Positions 47,165 to 56,179 of a DNA stretch of 64,000 nt are shown in pieces. A program made the position numbers and the translations under genes. The notes beneath the pieces were generated by a model. The model did no database searches and had not been told where the DNA came from. It saw only the letters and a list, made by a program, of their open reading frames with translations. Source of the stretch: JARRQJ01 sp963810615 (GTDB lineage Bacteria; Pseudomonadota; Gammaproteobacteria; DRLM01); NCBI GenBank assembly GCA_963810615.1, contig CAWEOA010000008.1, positions 620,001 to 684,000 of the forward strand, in the 5' to 3' direction. Within the stretch, counting starts at the first letter, position 1. Each line of letters opens with the position of its first letter.

Positions 47165-48184
47165 ATGGATATGCCCGCCGCCATTCGCGCTGTCACCGAG
47201 CGCCGCGATCTCAACGCCGCCGAGATGACCGAGGTGATGCGCACCATCATGACCGGCGGTGCCACCGCGGCGCAGATCGGCGGTTTCCTGGTCGGCTTGC
47301 GCATGAAGGGCGAGACCGTGGAGGAGATCGCCGCCGCCGCCCAAGTGATGCGCGAACTGGTCAGCCGGGTCGAGGTGGCGGGAGCGTATCTTGTGGATAC
47401 CTGCGGTACCGGGGGGGATGCGCGCGGCACCTTCAATGTCTCCACCTGTTGTGCCTTCGTCGCCGCGGCCGCGGGTGCCCAGGTGGCCAAGCATGGCAAC
47501 CGTTCCGTATCCAGCCGTTCCGGCAGCGCCGATGTCTTGGAGGCGGCCGGCGTCAATATCAATCTCACTGCGGCGCAGGTCGTGGAGTGCGTGAACCGCC
47601 TCGGCGTGGGCTTCATGTTCGCGCCGCTACACCACGGCGCCATGAAGCATGCCATCGGTCCGCGCCGCGAGATGGGGGTGCGTACCATCTTTAATTTACT
47701 GGGTCCGCTGACCAATCCCGCCGCTGCGCCCAATCAACTGATCGGCGTATTCAGCGCCCACTGGCTGGAACCGCTGGCCCAGGTGCTGGCGCGCTTGGGC
47801 AGCCGCCACGTGCTGGTGGTGCATGGCGAAGACGGCCTCGACGAGATCAGCATCGGGGCGGCGACGCAGGTGGCGGAACTCAAGGATGGCAAGGTGCGGT
47901 GCTACGCCCTTGATCCCGAGTGTTTTGGTTTGCAGCGCACTGTGCTAGACGCCTTGGTGGTCAAAGACGCCGGAGAAAGTCTGGCGATATTACAAGCAGT
48001 GTTGGCCGATACGCCGGGTGCGGCACGGGATATTGTGCTGCTGAACGCCGGGGCCGCCATCTATGTCGCCGGCTTGGCGGAATCCATGGAGCAGGGACTG
48101 GACAAGGCGCGTGCGGTGATCGCCAGCGGCGCGGCGCGGCAGAAGCTGGACGATCTGGTCAAGCTCAGCAATGAATTTAAATGA
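47165..48184 (+). CDS. trpD: Anthranilate phosphoribosyltransferase
   Basis: Encodes 339 residues. Signatures: VDTCGTGGDARGTFNVSTC (PRPP loop), VAKHGNRSVSSRSGSADVLEA, MFAPLHHGAMKHAIGPRREMGVRTIFNLLGPLTNPA. Joins anthranilate and PRPP. About 70 AT-rich bases separate it from trpG. Confidence 0.97.
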   Translation: MDMPAAIRAVTERRDLNAAEMTEVMRTIMTGGATAAQIGGFLVGLRMKGETVEEIAAAAQVMRELVSRVEVAGAYLVDTCGTGGDARGTFNVSTCCAFVAAAAGAQVAKHGNRSVSSRSGSADVLEAAGVNINLTAAQVVECVNRLGVGFMFAPLHHGAMKHAIGPRREMGVRTIFNLLGPLTNPAAAPNQLIGVFSAHWLEPLAQVLARLGSRHVLVVHGEDGLDEISIGAATQVAELKDGKVRCYALDPECFGLQRTVLDALVVKDAGESLAILQAVLADTPGAARDIVLLNAGAAIYVAGLAESMEQGLDKARAVIASGAARQKLDDLVKLSNEFK

Positions 48185-48203
48185 CAGCGGCACACGTGCG
48201 CAC

Positions 48204-49007
48204 ATGACGCCCACCCCTTCCGATGTTCTGAAAAAAATCCTGCAACGCAAGACCGAGGAGATTGCGGAGCGCAGCGCCCTGCAGAGTCTGGAAGTATTGC
48301 GCGACCGGCTCGCCGCCGCGCCGCCGCCGCGGGGATTTACGGCGGCGCTGCGCGGCAAACTCGCGGCGGGCAAGCCGGCGGTGATCGCCGAGATCAAAAA
48401 GGCTTCTCCCAGCAGGGGAGTGTTGCGCGAGCATTTCGACCCCGCGGCCATCGCCGCCAGCTATGAGCACCACGGCGCGGCCTGTCTATCGGTGCTGACC
48501 GATGCCGACTTCTTCCAAGGCTCCGAGGAAAATCTGCGACTCGCGCGTGCGGCCTGCGCGCTACCGGTGCTGCGCAAGGATTTCATTATCGACCCCTATC
48601 AGGTGTACGAGGCGCGGGCCATCGGCGCCGACTGTATCCTGTTGATCGTCGCGGCCCTGGACGACGCGAACATGCGTGAGCTGGCGCAGCTCGCCGCCGC
48701 ATTGCACATGGATGTGTTGGTCGAGGTGCATGATGCCGCAGAGTTGCGGCGCGCTCTGGTCCTGGATACGCAACTCATAGGCATCAATAATCGCAATCTG
48801 CGTACATTTGAGACCCGCCTGGAGACCACCTTCGATCTCCTCGAGCAGATCCCCTCCGGCCGCATCGTCGTGACCGAGAGCGGCATTCACAGCCGCGACG
48901 ATGTCGCCTTAATGCGCGGCAAAGGCGTGCAGGCCTTTCTGGTCGGGGAGGCCTTCATGCGCGCCGCCGATCCCGGCGAGGAATTGGCAAGTATATTTTC
49001 CGCTTAA
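48204..49007 (+). CDS. trpC: Indole-3-glycerol phosphate synthase
   Basis: About 267 residues, monofunctional. TIM barrel: PAVIAEIKKASPSRGVLREHFDP, LRKDFIIDPYQVYEARAIGADCILLI, VEVHDAAELRRAL, LIGINNRNLRTFETRLETT, VVTESGIHSRDDVALM. The start at 48204 fits the family N-terminus; 48171 overlaps trpD by 14 bases and is the alternative. trpF, trpB and trpA are not in the window. Confidence 0.96.
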   Translation: MTPTPSDVLKKILQRKTEEIAERSALQSLEVLRDRLAAAPPPRGFTAALRGKLAAGKPAVIAEIKKASPSRGVLREHFDPAAIAASYEHHGAACLSVLTDADFFQGSEENLRLARAACALPVLRKDFIIDPYQVYEARAIGADCILLIVAALDDANMRELAQLAAALHMDVLVEVHDAAELRRALVLDTQLIGINNRNLRTFETRLETTFDLLEQIPSGRIVVTESGIHSRDDVALMRGKGVQAFLVGEAFMRAADPGEELASIFSA

Positions 49008-49214
49008 TCCCGCTGTCAGCTCCCCTATAATGTGCCGATGTCGGTGCGTATTATTAAAATCTTCATGGGCGATCCCGGCACAGTTATCGCGACGACCGGA
49101 GCGCTTGGGTATTATCATGCAACATATTGTGTCGGATGGCGCCGCTGAAATACGATTCTCGTCGGCGCTCGAAATGACACATTAATTGGAGATTTCATAG
49201 GGTGGAGAGTTGGA

Positions 49215-50198
49215 ATGTGTAGATGGGTCTTCCGGGTGCTGGCGATCTTTGCCGTGGCTGCGCTGAGCGCCTGCAGTAAAAATAGCGTCTCGCTCCCCGA
49301 ATCCGCCGCCGCCGAACAAGCCGCGACTATGGATGAGGGTGCCATGATCGTCGTGCCGGCCGGCGATTTCATCATGGGCAGCAATAAGGTCGACAAGGAA
49401 GGCCTGCAGCAACAGTACGGTTTCGAGACCCCGCTCTATGTGAACGAGCATCCTCAACGCAAGGTCCATCTCGATAGCTTTAAGATCGATACCTACGAGG
49501 TTAGCAACGGCGAATATAAAGAGTTCCTGCTGAAGGCCAGGGGGCGGGGCCACGTTCCCGAAGCCTGGCGCTACAACGGTTACGGCCTCGCCCGCAGCCA
49601 GGCCGATGCCATGGACGTCGCCACCTTGCGCAATATCGCCGTCAATCATTTCAAGCTCGACATGGATACGCGGACCATGGACAAGGCGGCGCTGATCGCG
49701 GCCATGTTCAAGCAGCAGCAAGTCATGGATAAGTTGGCGGTGACCGGCGTGACCTGGCAGGACGGCGATGCCTACTGCAAGTGGCGCGGCAAGCGCTTAC
49801 CCAGCGAGGCCGAGTGGGAAAAGGCGGCGCGCGGACCCGCAGGCCTGGAGTATCCCTGGGGCGATAAGTGGGACCCCGATATCACCAATACCGGCGAAAA
49901 TGCGGACAATGACCAGGGGATCGTCGCCGTGGGCAGCTTTCCCCGCAATAAGTCGCCCTACGGGGTCTATGATCTGTCGGGCAACGCCTGGGAATGGGTG
50001 GCCGACTGGTATGATGCCTATCCGGGTTCCACCTATCACAGCGAGGCCTTTGGCAAGAAATATAAGGTCATCCGCGGCGGCGGCGGGGGCGTCGGACATT
50101 ACGCCCTCAGTTATTTCTTCCGCGGCGCCGCCCGCCAGTATGCCACCCCAGACATGACCGCCGAGGACGTGGGTTTTCGCTGCGCCAAGGATATTTAA
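49215..50198 (+). CDS. FGE-sulfatase (SUMF1)-type lipoprotein
   Basis: Encodes 327 residues. Lipoprotein signal (VFRVLAIFAVAALSAC). The SUMF1/FGE fold begins at MIVVPAGDFIMGS and continues with YEVSNGEYKEFL, VTWQDGDAYCKWRGKRLPSEAEWEKAARG, YPWGDKWDPD, YGVYDLSGNAWEWVADWYDAYP and VIRGGGGG-type, ending AEDVGFRCAKD. The two active-site Cys of true formylglycine-generating enzymes are not evident. Bacterial relatives include cofactor-binding and signalling proteins; the role here is unknown. No sulfatase is nearby. Confidence 0.85.
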   Translation: MCRWVFRVLAIFAVAALSACSKNSVSLPESAAAEQAATMDEGAMIVVPAGDFIMGSNKVDKEGLQQQYGFETPLYVNEHPQRKVHLDSFKIDTYEVSNGEYKEFLLKARGRGHVPEAWRYNGYGLARSQADAMDVATLRNIAVNHFKLDMDTRTMDKAALIAAMFKQQQVMDKLAVTGVTWQDGDAYCKWRGKRLPSEAEWEKAARGPAGLEYPWGDKWDPDITNTGENADNDQGIVAVGSFPRNKSPYGVYDLSGNAWEWVADWYDAYPGSTYHSEAFGKKYKVIRGGGGGVGHYALSYFFRGAARQYATPDMTAEDVGFRCAKDI

Positions 50199-50311
50199 TG
50201 TCGGGAAATCGGCTTCGTGCAGGAAGGTATCAATGCGGCGCATACCCTAAAGGGCATAAATACCGTAATTGCGGTTGTTGCTCTGAGATATTTGCCGCTG
50301 GAATCGATACC

Positions 50312-50953
50312 TCAGCGGGCGCCGTGTACGACGATGGTCTTGCCTTTGGCGGAAATGAGGTTTTGTTGCTCCAGACTCTTTAAGACCCGCCCCACCATTT
50401 CCCGTGAGCAACCGACGATACGCCCCAATTCCTGGCGGGTGATGCGGATCTGCATGCCGTCGGGGTGGGTGATGGCATCGGGTTCCTTGGCCAGATCAAT
50501 CAGGGTGCGCGCCACCCGTCCCGCCACGTCCATGAAGGCCAGACGGCTTAACATATTGCTGGTGCGGCGCAGACGCAGGGCCATTTGCGAGGCCAGCGCG
50601 AACAGTATATCGGGGTCTTCCTGGGCGAGTTGGCGGAAACGGTTGTAGCTGATTTCGGCGATTTCACATTGCGCGCGTGCGCGTACCCAGGCGCTGCGGT
50701 GACGTTCGCTGTCGAACAGCCCCATCTCGCCGAAGAAATCCCCGGCGTTCAAATAGGCGAGTACGATCTCACGGCCTTCTTCGTCTTCGTTGACCACCGC
50801 CACCGAGCCTTGGGTGATGTAGTACAAGGCATCGGGTGGGTCTCCGGCGTGAATGATCACATTCTTGTTGGAATAGCGTCGCCGGTGGCAATGGGTCAAG
50901 AATCGCTGGATGACCGGGGTTTCCGTTGGTTTGAATCTTCCTGATACTGGCAT
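50312..50953 (-). CDS. crp: cAMP receptor protein (Crp/Vfr)
   Basis: About 213 residues; the start at 50953 has AGAGGG eight bases upstream. The cyclic-nucleotide domain includes GDFFGEMGLFDSERHRSAWVRARAQCEIAEISYNRFRQL (the Glu/Arg/Ser of the cAMP pocket), then a long dimer helix, then the helix-turn-helix ITRQELGRIVGCSREMVGRVLKSLEQQNLISAKGKTIVV. Very close in pattern to E. coli Crp and Pseudomonas Vfr. Divergent from the OsmC-type gene across an 83-100-bp region, as crp and yhfA are in E. coli. Confidence 0.95.
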   Translation of the reverse strand: MPVSGRFKPTETPVIQRFLTHCHRRRYSNKNVIIHAGDPPDALYYITQGSVAVVNEDEEGREIVLAYLNAGDFFGEMGLFDSERHRSAWVRARAQCEIAEISYNRFRQLAQEDPDILFALASQMALRLRRTSNMLSRLAFMDVAGRVARTLIDLAKEPDAITHPDGMQIRITRQELGRIVGCSREMVGRVLKSLEQQNLISAKGKTIVVHGAR

Positions 50954-51056
50954 GGTGTAGCCCTCTTTAACCAAAAACGACGATCCTTGGTCGTCTCGGG
51001 TATCATATCGGCCGGGGGTTTGGGAGTATTAGCCGGGGTTAACGTGGAGGTAAGCT

Positions 51057-51485
51057 ATGAAGGCGCGCATTCAGTGGGTTGAGGATGCCCAGTTCGTGGC
51101 GGAATCGGGCAGCGGCCATGCCGTGGTGGTCGACGGACCGCCGGAGGGCGGCGGACGCAATTTGGGCGTGCGCCCCATGGAGCTGGTATTGATGGGGGTC
51201 GGGGCGTGCACGGCCTATGATGTGGTGCATATCCTGAAGAAGTCGCGGCAACCGGTGGCGCGCTGCGTCGCCGAACTGAATGCCGAGCGGGCCGGGAGTG
51301 AACCCAAGGTGTTCACCAAGATTCACGTCCATTTTGTGGTGACGGGGCAAGGTCTGGCGCCGGCAGCGGTCAAACGGGCCGTCGACCTGTCGGCGGAAAA
51401 GTATTGTTCCGCCTCCATCATGCTGGGCAGCGCCGGGGTGGCCATCAGCCACGATTTTGAGATTGTGGATGCGGTGGGGGGCTAA
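51057..51485 (+). CDS. OsmC-family protein (YhfA-like)
   Basis: Encodes 142 residues. OsmC/Ohr fold: RPMELVLMGVGACTAYDVVHILKKSRQPVARC carries the two redox Cys (ACTAYDV and ARCVAEL) of the family. C-terminal AVDLSAEKYCSASIMLGSAGVAISHDFE. Family members reduce organic peroxides. The ATG has GTGGAGG eight bases upstream. It lies next to and divergent from crp, the same pairing as yhfA-crp in E. coli. Confidence 0.9.
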   Translation: MKARIQWVEDAQFVAESGSGHAVVVDGPPEGGGRNLGVRPMELVLMGVGACTAYDVVHILKKSRQPVARCVAELNAERAGSEPKVFTKIHVHFVVTGQGLAPAAVKRAVDLSAEKYCSASIMLGSAGVAISHDFEIVDAVGG

Positions 51486-51547
51486 GCGCTGGCATCTCCG
51501 GCCAGTTTGCTTATAATGTCGGGCCTTTCAGTCTGGGGGTTAGAGAT

Positions 51548-51946
51548 ATGAGCCGTCCTCCCGCGACCATCGGTATGCGTCATGTGGCGTTGTTCGTGCC
51601 GGACTTGGAGGCGTGCGAGCGGTTTTATGTCGAGCTATTGGGTATGGACGTGGAGTGGCGTCCCGACCCCGATAACGTTTATCTCAGCTCCGGGCAGGAT
51701 AATCTGGCTCTGCACCGACTGCCCGCCGGGGTGGCGACCGACGGTCCCCAGCGCCTGGACCACATCGGTTTCATGCTGGCGCATCTCGATGATGTGGACG
51801 CCTGGTATGAGTTCCTGCTCGCCCATAGCGTCAAGATGAAGACCGCGCCGCGCACTCACCGCGACGGGGCGCGGAGCTTTTATTGTCTGGATCCTTGCAG
51901 TATCGTGGTGCAGATGATTTTTCATCCGCCGCTGGCCGGAAAATGA
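51548..51946 (+). CDS. VOC-superfamily protein
   Basis: Encodes 132 residues with two modules: IGMRHVALFVPDLEACERFYVELLGMDVEWRPDPDNVYLSSGQDNLALHRLP and RLDHIGFMLAHLDDVDAWYEFLLAHSVKMKTAPRTHRDGARSFYCLDPCSIVVQMI. The His of MRHVAL, His of LALHRL-type, His of DHIGF and a late Glu/Gln are the usual metal positions. The substrate is unknown. Confidence 0.88.
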   Translation: MSRPPATIGMRHVALFVPDLEACERFYVELLGMDVEWRPDPDNVYLSSGQDNLALHRLPAGVATDGPQRLDHIGFMLAHLDDVDAWYEFLLAHSVKMKTAPRTHRDGARSFYCLDPCSIVVQMIFHPPLAGK

Positions 51947-52002
51947 TGGGTGATGACCTTGCGTGGCACACCGTGTTTGATTTTGATATTGAGTGAGTTG
52001 CG

Positions 52003-52827
52003 ATGGCGATATATCCACCGGTAAAACCGCTGACGAAATTGAAGTTGCATGGGTTCAATAATCTTACCAAGACCCTGAGCTTCAATATTTACGATATTTG
52101 CTACGCTAAGACTGCGAGTCAGCGCCGCGACTATATTGAATACATCGACGAGGTGTACAACGCCGAACGCCTCACCCAGATACTCACTGACGTCTCCGAC
52201 ATCATCGGCGCCACCATCCTCAATATCGCCCGCCAGGATTACGATCCTCAGGGTGCCAGCGTGACCATGCTGATATCCGAGGAGCCGATCAAGTCCGAGC
52301 AGTTGGTGCGGGAAGGAGAAGAAGGTCCCGGTCCCTTACCGGACGCGGTCGTCGGCCACCTCGACAAGAGCCATGTCACCGTGCACACCTATCCCGAAAG
52401 CCATCCGGAGAACGGCATCAGTACCTTCCGTGCGGATATCGATGTTTCCACCTGCGGGCGGATTTCGCCGCTGAAGGCCTTGAATTACCTGATTCACAGT
52501 TTCGAGTCGGATATCGTCATCATGGATTACCGGGTGCGCGGTTTCACCCGCGACGTCAAGGGCAAGAAGTACTTCATCGATCATCGCATCAATTCCATTC
52601 AGGATTTCATCTCCAAGGACACCAAGGATCGCTGCCAGCTGATCGACGTCAACGTCTATCAGGAAAATATCTTCCACACCAAGATGATGTTGAAGCGCTT
52701 CGATTTGGATAATTACCTGTTCGGTATCAGCAGCGAAGATCTGTCGCCGCGGGAAGATAAGATCATCAGTCAGCGCCTGCAGAAAGAGATGGCGGAGATC
52801 TTCTACGGGGAGAATCTGCGCAGCTAG
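52003..52827 (+). CDS. speD: S-adenosylmethionine decarboxylase proenzyme
   Basis: Encodes 274 residues, the E. coli-type large form. The autocleavage site is LDKSHVTVHTYPESHPENG; Ser becomes the pyruvoyl cofactor. Further: STFRADIDVSTCGRISPLKALNYLIHSFESDIV. It makes decarboxylated SAM for spermidine synthesis. No speE follows; a repeat element follows. Confidence 0.96.
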   Translation: MAIYPPVKPLTKLKLHGFNNLTKTLSFNIYDICYAKTASQRRDYIEYIDEVYNAERLTQILTDVSDIIGATILNIARQDYDPQGASVTMLISEEPIKSEQLVREGEEGPGPLPDAVVGHLDKSHVTVHTYPESHPENGISTFRADIDVSTCGRISPLKALNYLIHSFESDIVIMDYRVRGFTRDVKGKKYFIDHRINSIQDFISKDTKDRCQLIDVNVYQENIFHTKMMLKRFDLDNYLFGISSEDLSPREDKIISQRLQKEMAEIFYGENLRS

Positions 52828-52878
52828 GCAGGTTCTGCTATCCGCTATAAGCTCAGGAACTGCTGACTAATGCGGTTT

Positions 52879-52967
52879 TGTCATTTCGAGCGTCAGCGAG
52901 AAATCTTGGCGTATCTATATAGCAGGATTTCTACTCATAGGGCACAAGTCGCAGTGTAGGAATGACA
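52879..52967. repeat. Palindromic repeat of the 'GTCATTTCGAGCG..' type
   Basis: Left end TGTCATTTCGAGCGTCAGCG (52879-52898), then AGAAATCTTGG; right end GTAGGAATGACA (to 52967). The ends TGTCATTTC and GGAATGACA are inverted, and the element lies wholly in the 157-base gap between speD and coq7. Sequences with this start are scattered through many bacterial genomes as small mobile or REP-like units; no transposase is inside. Confidence 0.6.
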
Positions 52968-52984
52968 GAGTAAACAGAAGTTCG

Positions 52985-53629
52985 CTAAATATAGTAAGCA
53001 GTCGTGGTCATGAGCTTCGAGGTCAGGCGCATCAGCTGTTTGACCGGCTTCGGCAGGTCGGCGCTACCGGCCTGCAGCGCAGTGGTGGCGTGATGGGCTT
53101 CGTCTTCCTGCATTTGCTCGAGGATGGCGCGGCTCTTGTGATCCTGAGGCGGCAGGCGTTCCAGGTGTTCTTCCAGGTGTCGCACCACCTGTTTTTCCGT
53201 TTCCACCACGAAACCCAGACTCCACTTGTCACCCGCCAGACCCGCCGCTGCACCGATGGCGAAGGAGCCGGCGTACCAGAGGGGATTGAGCACGCTGGCA
53301 TGGCTGTCCAACTCGGTGAGCCGTTGTTCGCACCAGGCGAGATGATCGTTTTCCTCCATGGCGGCGCGTTCCATCTTGCTGCGGACCTCGCCGAGCTTGG
53401 CCGTGAGGGCCTGGCCTTGATAAAGGGCCTGTGCCGAAACTTCGCCGGCATGATTGACACGCATCAATCCCGCGACCAGGCGTCGTTGGTCGGCGCTGAG
53501 TTCCGCTTCGGGCTGAGCTTGCGCCGGATTGGGGCGCTCGGTGACCGGCGGCGCGCCGAATACCGTACGCACCGCCTTGTCCATGTGCATGAGGAGTTGA
53601 TCGAAAGGGCTATAGTCTCTGCTGTCCAT
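52985..53629 (-). CDS. coq7: Demethoxyubiquinone hydroxylase
   Basis: About 214 residues. Diiron carboxylate fold: LMRVNHAGEVSAQALYQGQAL, MEENDHLAWCEQRLTEL, VETEKQVVRHLEEHLERLP, and EQMQEDEAHHATTALQAG supply the Glu/His ligands (E, ExxH repeats). It hydroxylates the quinone ring late in ubiquinone synthesis, which fits an aerobic quinone pool feeding ACIII. The start at 53629 matches the family; 53665 would add 12 residues. Confidence 0.95.
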   Translation of the reverse strand: MDSRDYSPFDQLLMHMDKAVRTVFGAPPVTERPNPAQAQPEAELSADQRRLVAGLMRVNHAGEVSAQALYQGQALTAKLGEVRSKMERAAMEENDHLAWCEQRLTELDSHASVLNPLWYAGSFAIGAAAGLAGDKWSLGFVVETEKQVVRHLEEHLERLPPQDHKSRAILEQMQEDEAHHATTALQAGSADLPKPVKQLMRLTSKLMTTTAYYI

Positions 53630-53680
53630 GTGTTGCAAGATAAAGTAGCAGGCGGCCAGTGGCAAGCGCAGTATCGCGCT

Positions 53681-54958
53681 TCACGCACCGCGCGCTGCGT
53701 TTAACTGCTTGGCCAACAGCTCGATCGGATGCATCAGCGGGAAATTCAATCCCGCCGCCTCGATTCCGGCCCGCAGGTGCAGCGCGCATCCCGGGTTGGA
53801 CGTCACCACCATGTCCGCCTCCAGTTCTCGTAAGGCCGCGATCTTGTCATCGCGCAAACGATCGGCGATGTTAGGCTGGGTGAGCATATAACTCCCTGCC
53901 GCACCGCAGCAGCTGCGGTTGTCCGGCAGCGCCACGATCTCAAGCTGGGGAATGCGCGCCAGCAATTGATACGGCGCTTTGGCCTGATGCAGTACATTGC
54001 TGAGGCTGCACGGATCATGTATGGCCACCTTCTTGGCCAAGGGCGCCGGCACCAGTTCCGCCGGCCAGGAGATTTCGGCGAGAAAGGTGTTGATATCGCA
54101 GATCGGTGCGTCCAGATGAGGAAAATCGTTGCGCGTATATTCCGTCAGGGTGGCGCCGCAAGCGCTGGCGGTATTGATGACGGCGTCTACCTGGAGTCCG
54201 TTGAAGGCAGCGGCATTACATTCCGCAAGATGTCGGGCGATGTCGCGGTCGCCCTGGTGTAAATGCAGGGCGCCGCAACAGGTTTGCCGAGGGGGGATGT
54301 GCACGCCATAGCCAAGGTGGGTGAGGATCTGGACGGCGGCATTCAAGGTCGGGCGATCGGCAAAATCGGCGAAGCACCCCAGGAACAGCCCTACTGCGCC
54401 GCGCTGCGGTCCCGTCGGCGGGTAATAGTCCCGCCAGGCCGGGAGCGGCGGCAGGCGCGGCAACAGGGCGTCGAGCCGGGCGAAGCCCAGGGCGCGGGTC
54501 AGACCGAGGCCGCGGGCCAGGCCTTGCAGCTTGCTGCGTTGCAGAAGCCGCAGGATGCGGCCAAACAGGCGCAGGCGTCTGGGGCGCGGAACCAGCGAAA
54601 ATAATAAGCGTGGTATGGGCGCGGTCCTGCGCTGTTCGTGAATCACCGCCCGGCCGCCATCGATTATGTCACCGTACGCCACCCCGGAGGGACAGGCGGC
54701 TTCACAGGCCCGGCAACCCAGGCAGTGATCGAGGTGACTCTCCATGCGGGGATTGAGCGCCAGGCGACCGTTTACCAGTCCCTGGATCAATGCGATGCGG
54801 CCGCGGGGCGATTCGCCCTCATCGCGGCTGATCTGATAGGTGGGGCAATGCGGCAGGCACATTCCGCACATTACGCAGCGGTCGGTGGCATTGAGCAATT
54901 GCGGGTTGCGGTCGTCGGATTGCAAGGCGTGTGGTGAGAATCTAGTAACGAGAATCAA
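53681..54958 (-). CDS. glcF: Glycolate oxidase iron-sulfur subunit
   Basis: Encodes 425 residues. Two ferredoxin-type clusters (CVMCGMCLPHCP and CLGCRACEAACP) are followed by two CCG domains (QTCCGALHLHQGD and RSCCGAAGSYMLTQPN). It passes electrons from glycolate oxidation to the quinone pool. No glcD or glcE is nearby. There is no ATG before the first cluster, so the start is probably TTG at 54958. Gph upstream in the window could supply glycolate. Confidence 0.9.
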   Translation of the reverse strand: MILVTRFSPHALQSDDRNPQLLNATDRCVMCGMCLPHCPTYQISRDEGESPRGRIALIQGLVNGRLALNPRMESHLDHCLGCRACEAACPSGVAYGDIIDGGRAVIHEQRRTAPIPRLLFSLVPRPRRLRLFGRILRLLQRSKLQGLARGLGLTRALGFARLDALLPRLPPLPAWRDYYPPTGPQRGAVGLFLGCFADFADRPTLNAAVQILTHLGYGVHIPPRQTCCGALHLHQGDRDIARHLAECNAAAFNGLQVDAVINTASACGATLTEYTRNDFPHLDAPICDINTFLAEISWPAELVPAPLAKKVAIHDPCSLSNVLHQAKAPYQLLARIPQLEIVALPDNRSCCGAAGSYMLTQPNIADRLRDDKIAALRELEADMVVTSNPGCALHLRAGIEAAGLNFPLMHPIELLAKQLNAARGA

Positions 54959-55041
54959 AGGCCGTTCTGTGCCGGCTGCCGATCATGGAATGTATCTCCA
55001 TATGGTATGCTTTTCCTCCGCAACCTGAAACCTGAAGTGCT

Positions 55042-55347
55042 ATGTATTACCGTCACCACGTTTTTTTCTGCACCAACCGCCGGGACGATGGCAGTCAATG
55101 CTGCGAGCAGTGCGGCGCCTCCGAAATGCGCGCCTATGCCAAGGATCGCATCAAGGGCCTGGGTCTGGCTGGCAAGGACGGCGTGCGCGTCAACAGCGCC
55201 GGCTGTCTGGACAGGTGCAGCGAAGGCCCGGTGATCGTGGTCTATCCGGAGGGGGTCTGGTACACCTATGTCGACAAAGAGGACGTCGATGAGATCGTCG
55301 ATGAACACCTGATGCGCGGACAGGTCGTGAAGCGCCTGCAGATTTAG
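55042..55347 (+). CDS. Thioredoxin-like [2Fe-2S] ferredoxin
   Basis: Encodes 101 residues. HHVFFCTNRRDDGSQCCEQCGASEMRAYAKDRIKGLGLAGKDGVRVNSAGCLDRCSEGPVIVVYPEGVWYTYVD is the thioredoxin-like ferredoxin fold; cluster ligands are among Cys10, the CCEQC cluster and the GCLDRC pair. This family supplies electrons to various oxidoreductases. Divergent from glcF. Confidence 0.9.
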   Translation: MYYRHHVFFCTNRRDDGSQCCEQCGASEMRAYAKDRIKGLGLAGKDGVRVNSAGCLDRCSEGPVIVVYPEGVWYTYVDKEDVDEIVDEHLMRGQVVKRLQI

Positions 55348-55649
55348 GCTATAGCGGGCATTACGGTGTCCACGGCCGAGGGGTAGGGCGGTTCAAGCCT
55401 CCGGGCAGGCGTGGTGGTGCCGTGCTTGCCGGCGCCGGATCAGGCATGCGCCCTGCTAAAACGTTCGGGAGTCGGGGGCCGCTATGTGGGGGAAGGATCA
55501 ATTTCCGTATAACATATTGTTTTATAAGGATAGTATGGATTCATGGTCGCGGTTTGGAGGGGCGGGCGCTGATCAATGACATTCAAGCTTAGCAATTGGC
55601 CGATGTTGGGGCATTTCTGCATCATTCTCTCCGGATCGCGTCATCACCC
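55348..55649. other. 302-base stretch without a gene
   Basis: GC-rich then AT-rich sequence between the ferredoxin gene and the rplM promoter. I see no open frame with a credible ribosome site and no RNA motif. Confidence 0.4.
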
Positions 55650-55678
55650 TTGTTTCCCCCTTGGCCCTCATGTAAAAT
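55650..55678 (+). promoter_or_regulatory. Sigma-70-type promoter of rplM-rpsI
   Basis: TTGTTT at 55650-55655 and TAAAAT at 55673-55678, spaced by 17 bases, about 40 bases before the rplM start. The spacing is ideal and the position fits a ribosomal protein operon. Confidence 0.65.
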
Positions 55679-55720
55679 CCCGCGTTCGCAAAAAACCGTT
55701 TATTTTTAGGATTGATGGGA

Positions 55721-56149
55721 ATGAAGACCTTCAGCGCAAAATCGGAAACCGTACAGCGTGACTGGTATGTGATTGACGCCAACGGAAAAACCCTGGGGCG
55801 CATGGCCAGCGAGATCGCGCGCCGCCTGCGGGGTAAGCACAAAGCGGAATACACGCCTCACGTGGATACCGGCGATTACATTGTGGTGGTGAACGCCGAA
55901 AAGGTACGGGTGTCCGGTAACAAGTTCATGGATAAGATGTACCATCACCATACCGGCTATATGGGCAATATGCGCTCTTTCAGCTTCGAGAAGATGATAG
56001 AGAGGGCTCCCCAGGACATCATCACCATAGCGGTCAAGGGTATGTTGCCGAAAAATCCTTTGGGACGCGCCATGCTCGGTAAATTGAAGGTCTATGCCGG
56101 TCCTACGCATAACCATCAGGCCCAGCAACCACAAACCTTAGACATCTAA
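55721..56149 (+). CDS. rplM: 50S ribosomal protein L13
   Basis: 142 residues from the ATG at 55721 (KTFSAKSETVQRDWYVIDANGKTLGRMASEIARRLRGKHK), the same length as E. coli L13. In-frame starts at 55712 and 55715 add two or three residues. It also contains AVKGMLPKNPLGRAMLGKLKVYAGPTHNHQAQQP. First gene of the rplM-rpsI operon. Confidence 0.97.
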   Translation: MKTFSAKSETVQRDWYVIDANGKTLGRMASEIARRLRGKHKAEYTPHVDTGDYIVVVNAEKVRVSGNKFMDKMYHHHTGYMGNMRSFSFEKMIERAPQDIITIAVKGMLPKNPLGRAMLGKLKVYAGPTHNHQAQQPQTLDI

Positions 56150-56179
56150 CCCTGACACTATTCGGCGGGATTTAATTTT

